Shown here one piece after another: positions 8,186-17,298 of a DNA stretch of 64,000 nucleotides. The position numbers and the translations under genes were made by a program. Position 1 is the first letter of the stretch. Each line of letters starts with the position of its first letter. Where the stretch lies: assembly GCF_002091715.1 (NCBI RefSeq), contig NZ_BDAG01000025.1, forward strand, positions 1-64,000, written 5' to 3'. Under the pieces are notes generated by a model. It was not told where the DNA came from. It searched no databases and worked only from the letters and a program-made list of their open reading frames with translations. This stretch comes from Pseudomonas migulae NBRC 103157 (GTDB taxonomy: Bacteria; Pseudomonadota; Gammaproteobacteria; Pseudomonadales; Pseudomonadaceae).

Positions 8186-8712
8186 CGACGTTCTCCGGTG
8201 GTAGGGTTCGGCACGGCGTGCAGCAACGGCGGATACTCGGCCAGTTTCGCTCGTGCGGCGGCCAGTCGACTCATGACCGTGCCGATGGGCACGTCCAGCA
8301 CATCGGCGACTTCGCGATAGGACAAACCTTCGACGTAGGCCAGAAACACGGTTTCGCGCTGGGCTTCGGGCAGTGCATCGACGCGCCGGATCACCTGCGT
8401 CGCGAGCACGTGGGTTTGTGCGGCGTGTTCACCATCGAACGACAGGGCGCTATCGGCATCCACCTGCCCCTGGCCCTGACGCACCCGCCGCGCGCGCACT
8501 TCGTTGAGCCAGATCGAATGCAGGATGCTCAGCAGCCAGCGGTCCATGCGGGTGCCGGGGACAAATTGCCCAGCGCGCTCAAGCGCCCGAACGCAGGTGG
8601 CCTGCACCAGGTCTTCGGCGACATGCCGTTGCCGGGACAGCAGCAGGCCGTAGCGCCATAAACGCGCCAGGTGCTGGCCCAGTTCTGCCCGTATTGTCTG
8701 ATCGCTGGCGAT
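8182..8712 (-). CDS. ECF RNA polymerase sigma factor
   Basis: The product has sigma region 2 (HVAEDLVQATCVRALERA, then DRWLLSILHSIWLNEVRARR) and region 4 (LPEAQRETVFLAYVEGLSYREVADVLDVPIGTVMSRLAAAR). The full domain needs about 176 residues, yet no ATG, GTG or TTG occurs in frame until an internal GTG (8607) that would delete most of region 2. A GGAGG site lies five bases before an ATC codon at 8712, which I take as the start; this is unusual or a mutated ATG. The anti-sigma gene overlaps its stop. The TPR gene ends 16 bases upstream. Confidence 0.85.
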   Translation of the reverse strand: MASDQTIRAELGQHLARLWRYGLLLSRQRHVAEDLVQATCVRALERAGQFVPGTRMDRWLLSILHSIWLNEVRARRVRQGQGQVDADSALSFDGEHAAQTHVLATQVIRRVDALPEAQRETVFLAYVEGLSYREVADVLDVPIGTVMSRLAAARAKLAEYPPLLHAVPNPTTGERR

Positions 8713-8728
8713 GGCGACCTCCGTCCTG

Positions 8729-9289
8729 TCAGGTTTTCGATGAATCGTGGATGGCTTCGGCCAAGTCCTGGTATTCCTCGCAGGTGTTGCCGCAGATCGA
8801 TTTGATCTGCTGCAACTGCTCTTGCGCGAGGTCCAGGCGACCCTTGATCACATAAGCTTCGCCCAAGTATTCGCGGACTTGCGCGTACTGCGGATCGAGT
8901 TTGACCGATTGCAGGTAATAACCGATGCCCTCGTCGGTGCGCCCCAGTTTACGCGTGGCGTAGCCGCGATAGTTGAGCGCCTTGGCGGTGTTCGGGTCTT
9001 TCAGCGTATCGAGCAAGGCCAGGGCTTCTTCATAACGCCCGTCCCTGGCCAGGCGGTAGGCGTAGTCGGTGCGGTCGGCGTCCGGTACGAGGCTGCTGGT
9101 CTGCATCACGCATTTCTGCGATTTTCTGTCCCAGACCTGGCCTTTGGGGCAGTTGGGCTTGGCGGGTTCTTCGTCATCGCCGTTGGCCAATGCCAGGGCG
9201 CTGGACAACGCAGCGGCGAGCAGCAGCGGGACGGTAAAAACAGCAAAGCGGCTATTCATGGCGAAGCTCCACAGGGTTATTCGTTTCAT
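8729..9289 (-). CDS. Secreted tetratricopeptide-repeat protein
   Basis: The 186-residue product has a signal peptide (hydrophobic stretch FAVFTVPLLLAAALSSALA), a short segment CPKGQVWDRKSQKC with paired cysteines, then TPR-like helices (DYAYRLARDGRYEEALALLD; ALNYRGYATRKLGRTDEGIGYYLQSVKLDP). It is probably periplasmic and protein-binding. The first ATG overlaps the cytochrome b561 stop (ATGA). A second ATG at 9259 has a better ribosome site (GGAG) and gives a cleaner signal peptide. It is part of the operon with the ECF sigma and anti-sigma genes, so it may be involved in the same response. Confidence 0.85.
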   Translation of the reverse strand: MKRITLWSFAMNSRFAVFTVPLLLAAALSSALALANGDDEEPAKPNCPKGQVWDRKSQKCVMQTSSLVPDADRTDYAYRLARDGRYEEALALLDTLKDPNTAKALNYRGYATRKLGRTDEGIGYYLQSVKLDPQYAQVREYLGEAYVIKGRLDLAQEQLQQIKSICGNTCEEYQDLAEAIHDSSKT

Positions 9290-9846
9290 TTCAAACCACG
9301 CCCCGGCAACATGCGGCGCAACGTGTTATCACGCAAGCCGTAATGGTGAACCAACGCCATCAGCGCATGCAGTCCGGCCAGAACCACTATGACCCACGCT
9401 ACCTGTTCGTGCAGGCCGCCGAACACCGGTTTCATGCTTCTATCAATGCTGATCAAGGTCGGGACGTCGAACAAGCCAAAAAAGTTGAACGGTTCTGCCT
9501 GGGCCCAGCGAAACAGGAAACCCAGCACGATCTGGCTCAGCAACAATGCATAGAGCGCCAGGTGCGCGGTCTTGGCCGTCATGTTCATGACGCCCTGATT
9601 GGCGGTCGGCAAGCGCCGGCCTCGGGACAGACGCCAGAGCAGTCGGGTGATGACGATCACCGCGAGCAGGATGCCGCAGGAAATGTGCAACGCTTGCAAC
9701 TCCTTGCGCAGCGGCGTGCCCTTGGCCAGTTGTTCCCAGACCTGGGCACTGGCGAACAGGCCGATCACCAGCACGGCGGTCAGCCAGTGCAGGGTCATGG
9801 TCAGGCGGTCGTAACGTCTCGGCGAATCCGGGTTCAGGTTGTTCAC
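9286..9846 (-). CDS. Cytochrome b561 family protein
   Basis: About 186 residues with four TM helices and the conserved haem-ligand histidines: LHWLTAVLVIG, LQALHISCGILLAV, LHEQVAWVIVVLAGLHALMALVHHY. Members are di-haem quinone-linked electron carriers of the inner membrane. The GTG at 9846 has GAGG seven bases upstream and is preferred over a TTG two codons earlier. It heads the operon of TPR protein, ECF sigma and anti-sigma, with a 4-base overlap to the next gene. The link to the sigma factor suggests a redox-related response (inference). Confidence 0.88.
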   Translation of the reverse strand: MNNLNPDSPRRYDRLTMTLHWLTAVLVIGLFASAQVWEQLAKGTPLRKELQALHISCGILLAVIVITRLLWRLSRGRRLPTANQGVMNMTAKTAHLALYALLLSQIVLGFLFRWAQAEPFNFFGLFDVPTLISIDRSMKPVFGGLHEQVAWVIVVLAGLHALMALVHHYGLRDNTLRRMLPGRGLK

Positions 9847-9983
9847 GGGCAATCCTCATATGCGATGGCAGGTGAACACCGCAGAGTGAACAATTATTCA
9901 TTTCTTTCTGGCGGTCTTTTCAAGGAAAGCGCAAATCGAGGCGCTATGCTCGACAGCGTTCGAAGTCGTTCTGGAGTTCTGTC

Positions 9984-10754
9984 ATGAAACAGGTCCATCA
10001 CTCAGCGGCCGCCGGTTACAAAACGGCTGCCGACACTTACGTTCGTGGTCGTCCGGATTATCCGCCGCAAGTGGCCGGCTGGCTGACAGGCGCATTGGGT
10101 TTGAACGCGGATAAATCCGTGGTCGATCTGGGCGCCGGGACTGGCAAGTTCACCGGTCGGCTGGTGGCGACCGGGGCGCAGGTGATTGCCGTGGAACCGG
10201 TGCCGCAGATGCTCGAAAAATTATTGGACGCCTGGCCTGATGTATTGGCGGTAAGCGGCACGGCCACGGACCTGCCGCTGCCGGATGCGTCGGTGGATGT
10301 GGTGATCTGCGCCCAGGCCTTCCACTGGTTTGCCAGCGACGAAGCCCTGACTGAAATTGCCCGGGTGCTCAAACCTGGCGGCAAGCTGGGGTTGGTGTGG
10401 AACCTGCGCGACACTCGCGTGAGCTGGGTGCCCAAACTGGATGCGATCGTCAATGCACTGGAGGGCGATACGCCGCGTTTCTACACCGGAGCCTGGCGTC
10501 GGGCTTTTCCGCATGCCGCGTTCGGGCCGCTGCAGGAGCAGCAGTTTAGCCATGAGCATACGGGCTCGCCGGAAGACGTGATTTTCAACCGCGTGCGCTC
10601 CACCAGCTTCGTCTCAGCATTGCCGGCAGTCGAGCGGGCGAAGGTGGATGAGCAGATGCGGACATTGATTGATGCCGTGCCTGAGCTGCGGGGCAAGGAT
10701 GTGGTGACGGTGCCGTATGTGACGGCGGCGTTTGTGGCGGTGAAAGTCAGTTAG
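9984..10754 (+). CDS. Class I SAM-dependent methyltransferase
   Basis: A 256-residue protein with the Rossmann motif VVDLGAGTGKFTGRL (motif I), the acidic motif II region VIAVEPVPQMLEKL, then DLPLPDASVDVVICAQAFHWF and the post-motif LKPGGKLGLVWNLRD, as in UbiE/Coq5-like methyltransferases of the Methyltransf_11 group. The substrate is not evident. It starts at ATG with a GGAG site and is a single gene followed by a REPIN. Confidence 0.88.
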   Translation: MKQVHHSAAAGYKTAADTYVRGRPDYPPQVAGWLTGALGLNADKSVVDLGAGTGKFTGRLVATGAQVIAVEPVPQMLEKLLDAWPDVLAVSGTATDLPLPDASVDVVICAQAFHWFASDEALTEIARVLKPGGKLGLVWNLRDTRVSWVPKLDAIVNALEGDTPRFYTGAWRRAFPHAAFGPLQEQQFSHEHTGSPEDVIFNRVRSTSFVSALPAVERAKVDEQMRTLIDAVPELRGKDVVTVPYVTAAFVAVKVS

Positions 10755-10769
10755 ATCGATGGAGAACAG

Positions 10770-10859
10770 TGTGGGAGCGGGCTTGCTCGCGAAAGCGGTG
10801 GATCAGCCAACATCATTGTTGAATGACACACTGCTTTCGCGAGCACGCCCGCTCCCACA
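10770..10859. repeat. REPIN, TGTGGGAGCGGGCTTGCTCGCGAA type
   Basis: Inverted pair between the convergent methyltransferase and hydroxyacid dehydrogenase genes, where it could act as a bidirectional 3' stabiliser or terminator. Confidence 0.85.
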
Positions 10860-10870
10860 GGGGGGATGTG

Positions 10871-11824
10871 TCAACCCAACAACCGAATCGGTGTGTCGGC
10901 AGACCAGGCCTGAATATCCTCGATCATCTGCGAAAAGAACTGATGGTAATTCTGCTGGCTGACATACCCGACATGCGGCGTCGCCAACACATTTTCCAAC
11001 GTTCTGAACGGGTGATGAGCCGGTAAGGGTTCCTGCTCGAACACATCCAGCGCCGCCCCGGCGAGGCGCTTTTTCTGCAGTGCCTTGATCAGCGCCGCTT
11101 CATCGACAATCGGCCCGCGTGCGGTGTTGACCAGCAGTGCTGTTGGCTTCATCCAGTCCAGCGCCTGCGCGTCGACCAATCCGCGGCTGCGGTCGCTGAG
11201 CACCAGATGCACGGACAGCACGTCGGCCTGTTCGAACAGTTCCTGTTTGCTCACATAGGTCACGCCGGCAGCGGCAGCGCGTTCGGCGGTCAGGTTCTCA
11301 CTCCAGGCAATTACCCGCATACCGAACACCTGACCGAACTGCGCGACCCGCTGGCCGATGCTGCCCAAACCGAGAATCGCCAGGGTTTTGCCGTGCAGGT
11401 CGCCTCCCAGACCTTGTTGCCAAAGTCCTGCGCGCAGGGCATTGGCTTCCACCACGAGGTTGCGGGTCGCGGCCATGATCAACGCCCAGGTCAGTTCCGG
11501 CGCGGCGTGTTTGTAGCTGTCGGTGCCACTGACCTGAATGCCGAGGGCTGCAGCGGCTTTGAGGTCGAGCGCAGCGTTGCGCATGCCACCGGTGACCAGC
11601 AGTTTGAGTTTCGGTAGCCGGCGCAGCAAATCCTCGTCGAACCGGGTGCGTTCGCGCATCACGCAGATCACTTCGAACTCGCCCAGGCGTGCGGCCAGCG
11701 TCTCGTTGTCAGCCGGGTAATCGTGGATAAAATCAACCTGACCAATGGCGTCCAGCGCCGACCAGTCCACGACATTGCGTGCCACATCCTGCCAGTCATC
11801 GATTACCGCGATCTGCACTGCCAT
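10871..11824 (-). CDS. D-2-hydroxyacid dehydrogenase family protein
   Basis: 317 residues. The NAD-binding motif TLAILGLGSIGQRVAQFGQVFGMRV lies in the C-terminal half, followed by the catalytic Arg segment LLVNTARGPIVDEAAL, the Glu segment ALDVFEQEPLP, and the His segment VLATPHVGYVSQQNY. It should oxidise or reduce a 2-hydroxy/2-keto acid with NAD(P). The substrate cannot be told from sequence. It is downstream of the alpha/beta hydrolase gene by 13 bases on the same strand. Confidence 0.9.
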   Translation of the reverse strand: MAVQIAVIDDWQDVARNVVDWSALDAIGQVDFIHDYPADNETLAARLGEFEVICVMRERTRFDEDLLRRLPKLKLLVTGGMRNAALDLKAAAALGIQVSGTDSYKHAAPELTWALIMAATRNLVVEANALRAGLWQQGLGGDLHGKTLAILGLGSIGQRVAQFGQVFGMRVIAWSENLTAERAAAAGVTYVSKQELFEQADVLSVHLVLSDRSRGLVDAQALDWMKPTALLVNTARGPIVDEAALIKALQKKRLAGAALDVFEQEPLPAHHPFRTLENVLATPHVGYVSQQNYHQFFSQMIEDIQAWSADTPIRLLG

Positions 11825-11837
11825 CAGCCTTACCTCA

Positions 11838-12860
11838 TCAACGAACGGGGTTGGTTTTGTTCAGCCAGGCGAGGAGGGCCTGGTGGAATTTCTCGGGTTC
11901 TTCCATTTGCGGCGCATGGCCCATGCCGGGGAACTCGACCAGCGTCGACTGGGGGATCAGCTTCGCGACTTGTTTGCCGAGCACGCCGTAGTGACCGATT
12001 TTCGCCTTGACCTCGGGCGAAGCGATGTCGCTGCCGATGGCCGTGGTATCGGACGTGCCGATCAGCAACAGCGTCGGCATCTTCAGGTCCTTGAACTCGT
12101 AGTACACCGGCTGGGTGAAGATCATGTCGTAGATCAGCGCCGAGTTCCACGCCACTTGCTTGTGTCCGGGTCCTTTGTTCAGGCCGGCGAGCATGTCCAC
12201 CCAGCGATCGAATTCAGGTTTCCAGCGACCGCCGTAGTAAGTGTTGCGTTCATAGGTACGGATGCCATCGGCGGTCAGTTTCAGCTCACGTTCGTGCCAT
12301 TGATCCACCGTGCGATAGGGCACGCCCAGGGCTTTCCAGTCTTCCAGGCCGATAGGGTTGACCAAGGCCAGTTGTTCAACCTGCTCGGGATATTGCAGTG
12401 CATAACGGGTCGCGAGCATGCCGCCGGTGGAATGGCCGAGCAGGGTCGCTTTCTGGATGCCGAGGGCTTTGAGCAGTTGTTGGGTGTTGGTCGCCAGTTG
12501 CTGGAAACTGTACTGGTAGTTGTCCGGTTTGCTGGAGGTGCAGAAGCCGATCTGGTCGGGGGCGATGACCCGGTAACCAGCGTCGCTCAAGGCCTTGATC
12601 GACGTGTCCCAGGTGGCACCGCAGAAATTCTTGCCGTGCATGAGCACAATGCTGTGTCCGTTGGCCTTGCCATGGGCGGCGACGTCCATGTAGCCCATTT
12701 GCAGGGATTTGCCCTGGGACTCAAAGGCGAAATGCTTGACTGTGTAGGGATACTCGAAGCCTTGCAGCTCCGGTCCGTATTCCGGGCCTTCGGCAGCGAT
12801 GACGGGCAGTGCGGCGGTCAGCAGCAGGCTGGGAAGCCAGCGGGAGCGGGCGAGGGGCAT
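11838..12860 (-). CDS. Secreted alpha/beta hydrolase
   Basis: A 340-residue product with a cleavable signal peptide (about 1-23, ending VIAAE). Alpha/beta-hydrolase motifs follow: oxyanion HGKNFCGATW, nucleophile elbow LLGHSTGGML (Ser144), an Asp region LLLIGTSDTTAIG, and a C-terminal catalytic His in PGMGHAPQMEEPE. It is periplasmic or exported; the substrate is unknown (esterase or lactonase-like). It starts with a GGAG site and probably forms an operon with the hydroxyacid dehydrogenase. Confidence 0.88.
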   Translation of the reverse strand: MPLARSRWLPSLLLTAALPVIAAEGPEYGPELQGFEYPYTVKHFAFESQGKSLQMGYMDVAAHGKANGHSIVLMHGKNFCGATWDTSIKALSDAGYRVIAPDQIGFCTSSKPDNYQYSFQQLATNTQQLLKALGIQKATLLGHSTGGMLATRYALQYPEQVEQLALVNPIGLEDWKALGVPYRTVDQWHERELKLTADGIRTYERNTYYGGRWKPEFDRWVDMLAGLNKGPGHKQVAWNSALIYDMIFTQPVYYEFKDLKMPTLLLIGTSDTTAIGSDIASPEVKAKIGHYGVLGKQVAKLIPQSTLVEFPGMGHAPQMEEPEKFHQALLAWLNKTNPVR

Positions 12861-12945
12861 GGGTAAACTCCACAGGAAATCGGCCGATGCTGGATCGACA
12901 TGATTAGGGCGACATTAAACACAGGCAATCACGGCGAATGATCGT

Positions 12946-13380
12946 TCAACTCATCCAGCCCAGCGTCGCCAGGGCCAGTACGCCATAGCGGGCGCCTTTG
13001 GCGAGGGTCACGATCACAAGGAAGCGCCCGAGCGGCTCACGCATCACCCCGGCGACCAGGGTCAGCGGATCACCGACAACGGGCACCCAACTCAGCAACA
13101 ATGACCAATGGCCGTAGCGCTGATAATGAACCCTGGCCTTTTCGAGATGCTGCGGGCTGACCGGAAACCAGCGCCGGTCGCGAAACCGCTCGATACCGCG
13201 CCCCAGCCACCAGTTGAATAGCGAACCGAGGACATTGCCCAAGGTCGCGACCGCCAGCAGCGACCAGAGCCAATACTGCTCGCTGAGCAACAACCCCACC
13301 AGCAGTGCTTCGGATTGCAATGGCAACAGGGTTGCCGCACCGAACGCGGCGAAGAACAGGCCGATGTACGCACCGAACAT
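12946..13380 (-). CDS. YqaA/DedA-like small membrane protein
   Basis: 144 residues with about four hydrophobic segments. The pattern is that of YqaA (SNARE-associated/DedA-related) proteins: GAATLLPLQSEALLVGLL, LGNVLGSLFNWWLGRG, VPVVGDPLTLVAGVMR. It is an inner-membrane protein, possibly a lipid or ion transporter by analogy with DedA. Its ATG shares one base with the stop of the upstream DUF411 gene (TGATG), so the two are translationally coupled. Confidence 0.85.
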   Translation of the reverse strand: MFGAYIGLFFAAFGAATLLPLQSEALLVGLLLSEQYWLWSLLAVATLGNVLGSLFNWWLGRGIERFRDRRWFPVSPQHLEKARVHYQRYGHWSLLLSWVPVVGDPLTLVAGVMREPLGRFLVIVTLAKGARYGVLALATLGWMS

Positions 13381-13826
13381 CAATGGGCTGGGTAGTCCGC
13401 CACCACCACATCAGTGCCGTCCTTTTTCAGGCCGATGACCTGATAAGCATCGCTCATGCCGTCCATTTCCATGCCCGGTGAACCCATCGGCATGCCGGGG
13501 GCCGCCACACCCAACAGATCATTGCGCTTGCTCAGGGCCAGCACCTGATCGGCCGGTACATGGCCTTCGACGAACTTGCCATTGATCAAACCGGTGTGGC
13601 AGGACGCCAGGCGTGGTGGCACGCCGTGCTGTTGCTTGAATTCGCTCATGTTGGTTTCAACGTGATCCTCGACCTTGAAACCGTTGGCCTCCAGGTGGCT
13701 GATCCATTTTTTGCAGCAGCCGCAGTTGGCGTCACGGTGGACTTCAATCGGGATCAGGTCGGCGGCCTGGGCCAGGGAAGAAATGAACAGGGCGCTCAGG
13801 GCGACCAGACGCAGATGGGTTCGCAT
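13380..13826 (-). CDS. DUF411 periplasmic metal-binding protein
   Basis: 148 residues. A signal peptide (ends AQAAD) is followed by the DUF411 signature HRDANCGCCKKWISHLEANGF, then ASCHTGLINGKFVEGHVP and a Met-rich segment (GMPMGSPGMEMDGM). Family members occur with copper and other metal-resistance genes and are thought to bind metal. Here it is coupled only to a YqaA protein, and no copper exporter lies next to it. Confidence 0.88.
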   Translation of the reverse strand: MRTHLRLVALSALFISSLAQAADLIPIEVHRDANCGCCKKWISHLEANGFKVEDHVETNMSEFKQQHGVPPRLASCHTGLINGKFVEGHVPADQVLALSKRNDLLGVAAPGMPMGSPGMEMDGMSDAYQVIGLKKDGTDVVVADYPAH

Positions 13827-13987
13827 GGAGGGATCTCGACTCGGATGGCGGTCAAAAAAAGAGGCATTCTGACTATTTTAGCCGGTAAAGAGCGGCGAGA
13901 TTGTTTCGAATTAATGCTGAGCTTGTGGGCGATTCTATGTTGCACAGGCTTTGGCGGGTGGAGAAAATGAACAGCATACGCGCCCTC

Positions 13988-14077
13988 TGTAGGAGCCGGC
14001 TTGCTGGCGATGGCGGCGGGTCAGTCGATATGTCTAGCGACTGAACGGTCGCCATCGCCAGCAAGCCGGCGCCTACA
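13988..14077. repeat. REPIN, TGTAGGAGCCGGCTTGC type
   Basis: Inverted pair in the 317-base gap between the DUF411 gene promoter and the chemoreceptor gene end. Nothing else in that gap is recognisable. Confidence 0.85.
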
Positions 14078-14143
14078 GTGACTCGCCGTCATCACCACAA
14101 CAATGGATGTGTACACAAAAGTCTTGCGCTCGCCCTCAGCTAA

Positions 14144-16135
14144 TCAGCGGACTTTGAAGCGTCCCATGATCGCGCTGACGCGTGTGTTGGCCTCAAGCAA
14201 CTGCCGGGTATTGAGCTCGCTCGCCTGACCGCTTTTCACCAGTTCATCCACCATGTGGCGGATTTGCACCATGCTGCGGTTGATCTCCTCCGTCACCGCG
14301 CTTTGCTGTTCGGCGGCGGTGGCGATCTGGGTGCTGAGGCTGTTGATGTGGCTGACGGAGCCGGCCATTTCATCCAGCCCGGTGTTGACCCGCGCCGTGG
14401 CATCGGCCGCCGACTGGCAGCTGGCCTGGGTGTTTTCCATTGCGCTGACCGACGAACTGACGCCTTGGGTCAGGCGCGTGAGCATCTCGTTGATTTCCGA
14501 GGTGCTGGCCTGGGTGCGGGCGGCGAGGGCGCGGACCTCATCGGCCACCACCGCGAAACCGCGACCTTGTTCACCGGCGCGAGCGGCTTCGATGGCGGCG
14601 TTCAGCGCCAGCAGGTTGGTTTGCCCGGCGATGGCACCGATCACCCCGAGAATCTCGGTGATGCGTTGCGCGTCCTGCTGCATGCTTTCGACTTTGTGCG
14701 TGGCGCTGGCCACTTCGTCGATCAGGGCGATCACACTGCTGGACGCTTCGCCCACGACCACCCGCGAACGGTCGGCGTTTGCGTTGGCGCGTTGGGTGAA
14801 AGCGGCGGTTTCGGCTGCATTCTGCGCCACGCTTTCGGCGGTGGAACTCATCTCGGTGATGGCGGTGACGGTCTGGTCGGTTTCCGAGGCGTGACGTACC
14901 AGAATCTGACTGGTGTGCGCCGACGTGCGTTGCAGGTTGTCGAGGCTGGACGCCATGGCGCCGGTGGCCTGGGTGACTTCACCGATCATGTTTTGCAGGT
15001 ACGCGATGAAGGCGTTGACCGAGTGGCCGATGGCACCCAGTTCATCTTCGGCGCGGATGGTGATGCGTTTGGTCAGGTCGGCGTCACCGGCAGACAGCGC
15101 GTCGATATTGGCCTTCAGGGCTTTCATGCGCTGGACCAACTGGCGGATCGCGTAGATTTGCAGCAACACCAGCAGGATCACCATCGGGATCTGCAGCAGG
15201 CTCAGGGTACTGAGCACATCGTCACGCTGGGCGGTGATCAGCCTGGTCGGCAGGGCGGTGGCAAGGAACCACGGCGTACCTTCGATCGGGCGCATGAAAA
15301 AGGTGCTGCCTTCGCCGTTGTTGTCGAATTCGACGCGCTGAGCCTGATCGCGGTTTTGCAGCCCAGCCTTCACTTGACCGGCGAACGGCGAATTGCCGGC
15401 CAGTTCACTGATGTTCTTCAGCACGATCGGCCCGCTGATGCGCGAGCTGTTGCTGATGATCTTGCCGTCGGCTTCGACGATCAGCATTTCGGCGCCGAGG
15501 TCTTTTTCCTTGCGTGCCACCAGATCGTTGAAGAAGCCCAGGGTCACGTCGATGGTCGACACGCCATACGCTGCGCCGTTTTTCTGAATGGCCATGGCGC
15601 AGTTGGTGCGTGGCTCGGCGCTGGCGTCATCTTTATAAGCCGCCGCCCAGGCGCATTGTCCGCGCGGGGTTTGCATGCCGCCCTTGTACCAGGTCTGGTC
15701 GTAATAGTTGGGCGCGGCGTCGCTGTTCCAGAACGTATTCACCGCCAGCTTGCCCGAGGCATCGCGGTGCCAGAAGGTGCTGAATTTGTTGCGCCCGGCT
15801 TCACGCTGGCCGGGCAGGGGCCAGATGCCGCCGCCGAAGACTTTCAGTTCGCCGTACTGATCGACCAGCCCCGGCAGAACGGTGTCGATGGCGGCGCTGT
15901 CGAGCAGAGGAATGGTCTGGGTGATGCTGCGTTGTTGTGCCTGAACCTTGTTCAGTTCGCCCTGGATCTGCTCGGCGACTTCAGCGATGCGATTGAGGGC
16001 CACTTGTTCTTCGGTGTGGCGCAGTTTCGGCGCGACCAACTGGCTGATCCCGACCACAGTGAGAATGGACAGCAGCAGAATGAACAGGACCAGAAACAGT
16101 GTGTAGCGGGCCTGAATGGTGCGGAATACGGGCAT
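14144..16135 (-). CDS. Methyl-accepting chemotaxis protein with dCache sensor
   Basis: 663 residues: TM1 at about 12-33, a periplasmic dCache-type domain of about 250 residues (KFSTFWHRD, YYDQTWYKGGM, GVSTIDVTLGFFNDLV), TM2 at about 310-330, HAMP, and the MA signalling domain with the invariant hairpin tip EILGVIGAIAGQTNLLALNAAIEAARAGEQGRGFAVVADEVR (given in part). It senses a small external ligand and signals to CheA. The ligand pocket sequence does not let me name the ligand. A 2-kb gene transcribed alone. Confidence 0.93.
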   Translation of the reverse strand: MPVFRTIQARYTLFLVLFILLLSILTVVGISQLVAPKLRHTEEQVALNRIAEVAEQIQGELNKVQAQQRSITQTIPLLDSAAIDTVLPGLVDQYGELKVFGGGIWPLPGQREAGRNKFSTFWHRDASGKLAVNTFWNSDAAPNYYDQTWYKGGMQTPRGQCAWAAAYKDDASAEPRTNCAMAIQKNGAAYGVSTIDVTLGFFNDLVARKEKDLGAEMLIVEADGKIISNSSRISGPIVLKNISELAGNSPFAGQVKAGLQNRDQAQRVEFDNNGEGSTFFMRPIEGTPWFLATALPTRLITAQRDDVLSTLSLLQIPMVILLVLLQIYAIRQLVQRMKALKANIDALSAGDADLTKRITIRAEDELGAIGHSVNAFIAYLQNMIGEVTQATGAMASSLDNLQRTSAHTSQILVRHASETDQTVTAITEMSSTAESVAQNAAETAAFTQRANANADRSRVVVGEASSSVIALIDEVASATHKVESMQQDAQRITEILGVIGAIAGQTNLLALNAAIEAARAGEQGRGFAVVADEVRALAARTQASTSEINEMLTRLTQGVSSSVSAMENTQASCQSAADATARVNTGLDEMAGSVSHINSLSTQIATAAEQQSAVTEEINRSMVQIRHMVDELVKSGQASELNTRQLLEANTRVSAIMGRFKVR

Positions 16136-16302
16136 GGAGCCGGGTCCTTTTTAGCAGCGTTCTTATTGGAATATTTCGGCGCTTCAAAGGGCTATCGGCC
16201 TGCAGATGTCGAGCTTTAGGTACGAACGTACAAGATTGGGGCGGGGTGACGAGCGGTAGAGGGGGCTGGCCCGTTCAGATCACCGAACGGGCCAGTTGCA
16301 GA

Positions 16303-17298
16303 TCAACGGTCAAGCAACTTCATGACTTCTTCCGGGTAACGCAAACCGGCGGTGGCGTTCGCCGGGAAGATGGCTTCCAGCGCGTGCAACTCTTCGCGGC
16401 TGAGTTTGACCTCGAGCGCCGCCACGTTCTCTTCCAGATACCGGCGCTGTTTGGTCCCCGGAATCGGGATCAGGTAATCACCCTGAGCCAGGACCCACGC
16501 CAGCGCAAGTTGGCCCGCCGTCACGCCTTTTTCTGCCGCCAGGTCCTGAACCTGCTGCACCAGCATCAGGTTTTTCGCGAAGTTATCGCCCTGAAAACGG
16601 GGGCTGAAACGGCGGTAGTCATCTGCCGCAAAATCATCGGCGCTTTTCAGTGCGCCGGTCAGAAACCCCCGGCCCAACGGGCTGTAAGGCACAAAGGCGA
16701 TACCCAGCCGCTGACACGTGGCCAGACAGCCGTTTTCTTCCTGGTCACGGCTCCACAACGAGTACTCGCTTTGCAGCGCGCTGATCGGATGGACCTTGTT
16801 CGCCCGTTCCAGCGTCGCCGCCGATGCCTCGCTCAATCCCAGGTAACGCACCTTGCCGGCCTTTACCAGTTCGGCCATGGCGCCGATGGTTTCCTCGATG
16901 GCCACTTGCGGGTCGATACGGTGCTGGTAATACAAATCCAGTGTCTCGACGCCGAGGCGCTTGAGGGTGCCGTCGATGGAGGTGCGAATGTAGTCCGGTC
17001 GGCCGTTGACCCCGCGGGCCGTTGAATCTTGCGGGTTGCGCACGATGCCGAACTTGCTCGCCAGAAACACTTGATCGCGCTTGCCGACGATGGCCTTGCC
17101 GATCAGCTCTTCATTGGTATGCGGGCCGTACATGTCGGCGGTGTCGAGCAGATTGATGCCCAGTTCCAGCGCCCGGTGCAGGGTGGCCGTAGCCTCGCGG
17201 GTGTCGACGCCCGTCGTGTAGAAATCGGTCATGCCCATGCAGCCCAGACCGATTGCACTGACCTGTGGACCGTTTTTGCCCAGTTGACGTGTTTGCAT
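16303..17298 (-). CDS. Aldo/keto reductase
   Basis: 331 residues, starting at the ATG with GGGAG upstream (MQTRQLGKNGPQV). The TIM-barrel AKR motifs are present: GCMGMTDFY, catalytic Asp/Tyr segment NLLDTADMYGPHTNEELIGKA, Lys in VFLASKFG, His in LYYQHRIDP, and the NADPH site PIPGTKQRRYLEENV. It should reduce aldehydes or ketones with NADPH. It is divergent from a LysR regulator gene 118 bases away, which probably controls it. Confidence 0.92.
   Translation of the reverse strand: MQTRQLGKNGPQVSAIGLGCMGMTDFYTTGVDTREATATLHRALELGINLLDTADMYGPHTNEELIGKAIVGKRDQVFLASKFGIVRNPQDSTARGVNGRPDYIRTSIDGTLKRLGVETLDLYYQHRIDPQVAIEETIGAMAELVKAGKVRYLGLSEASAATLERANKVHPISALQSEYSLWSRDQEENGCLATCQRLGIAFVPYSPLGRGFLTGALKSADDFAADDYRRFSPRFQGDNFAKNLMLVQQVQDLAAEKGVTAGQLALAWVLAQGDYLIPIPGTKQRRYLEENVAALEVKLSREELHALEAIFPANATAGLRYPEEVMKLLDR

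Noticed and set aside
14255..16219. A 654-codon plus-strand frame opposite the chemoreceptor
   Set aside because: Shadow of the chemoreceptor gene; no domain or ribosome site.
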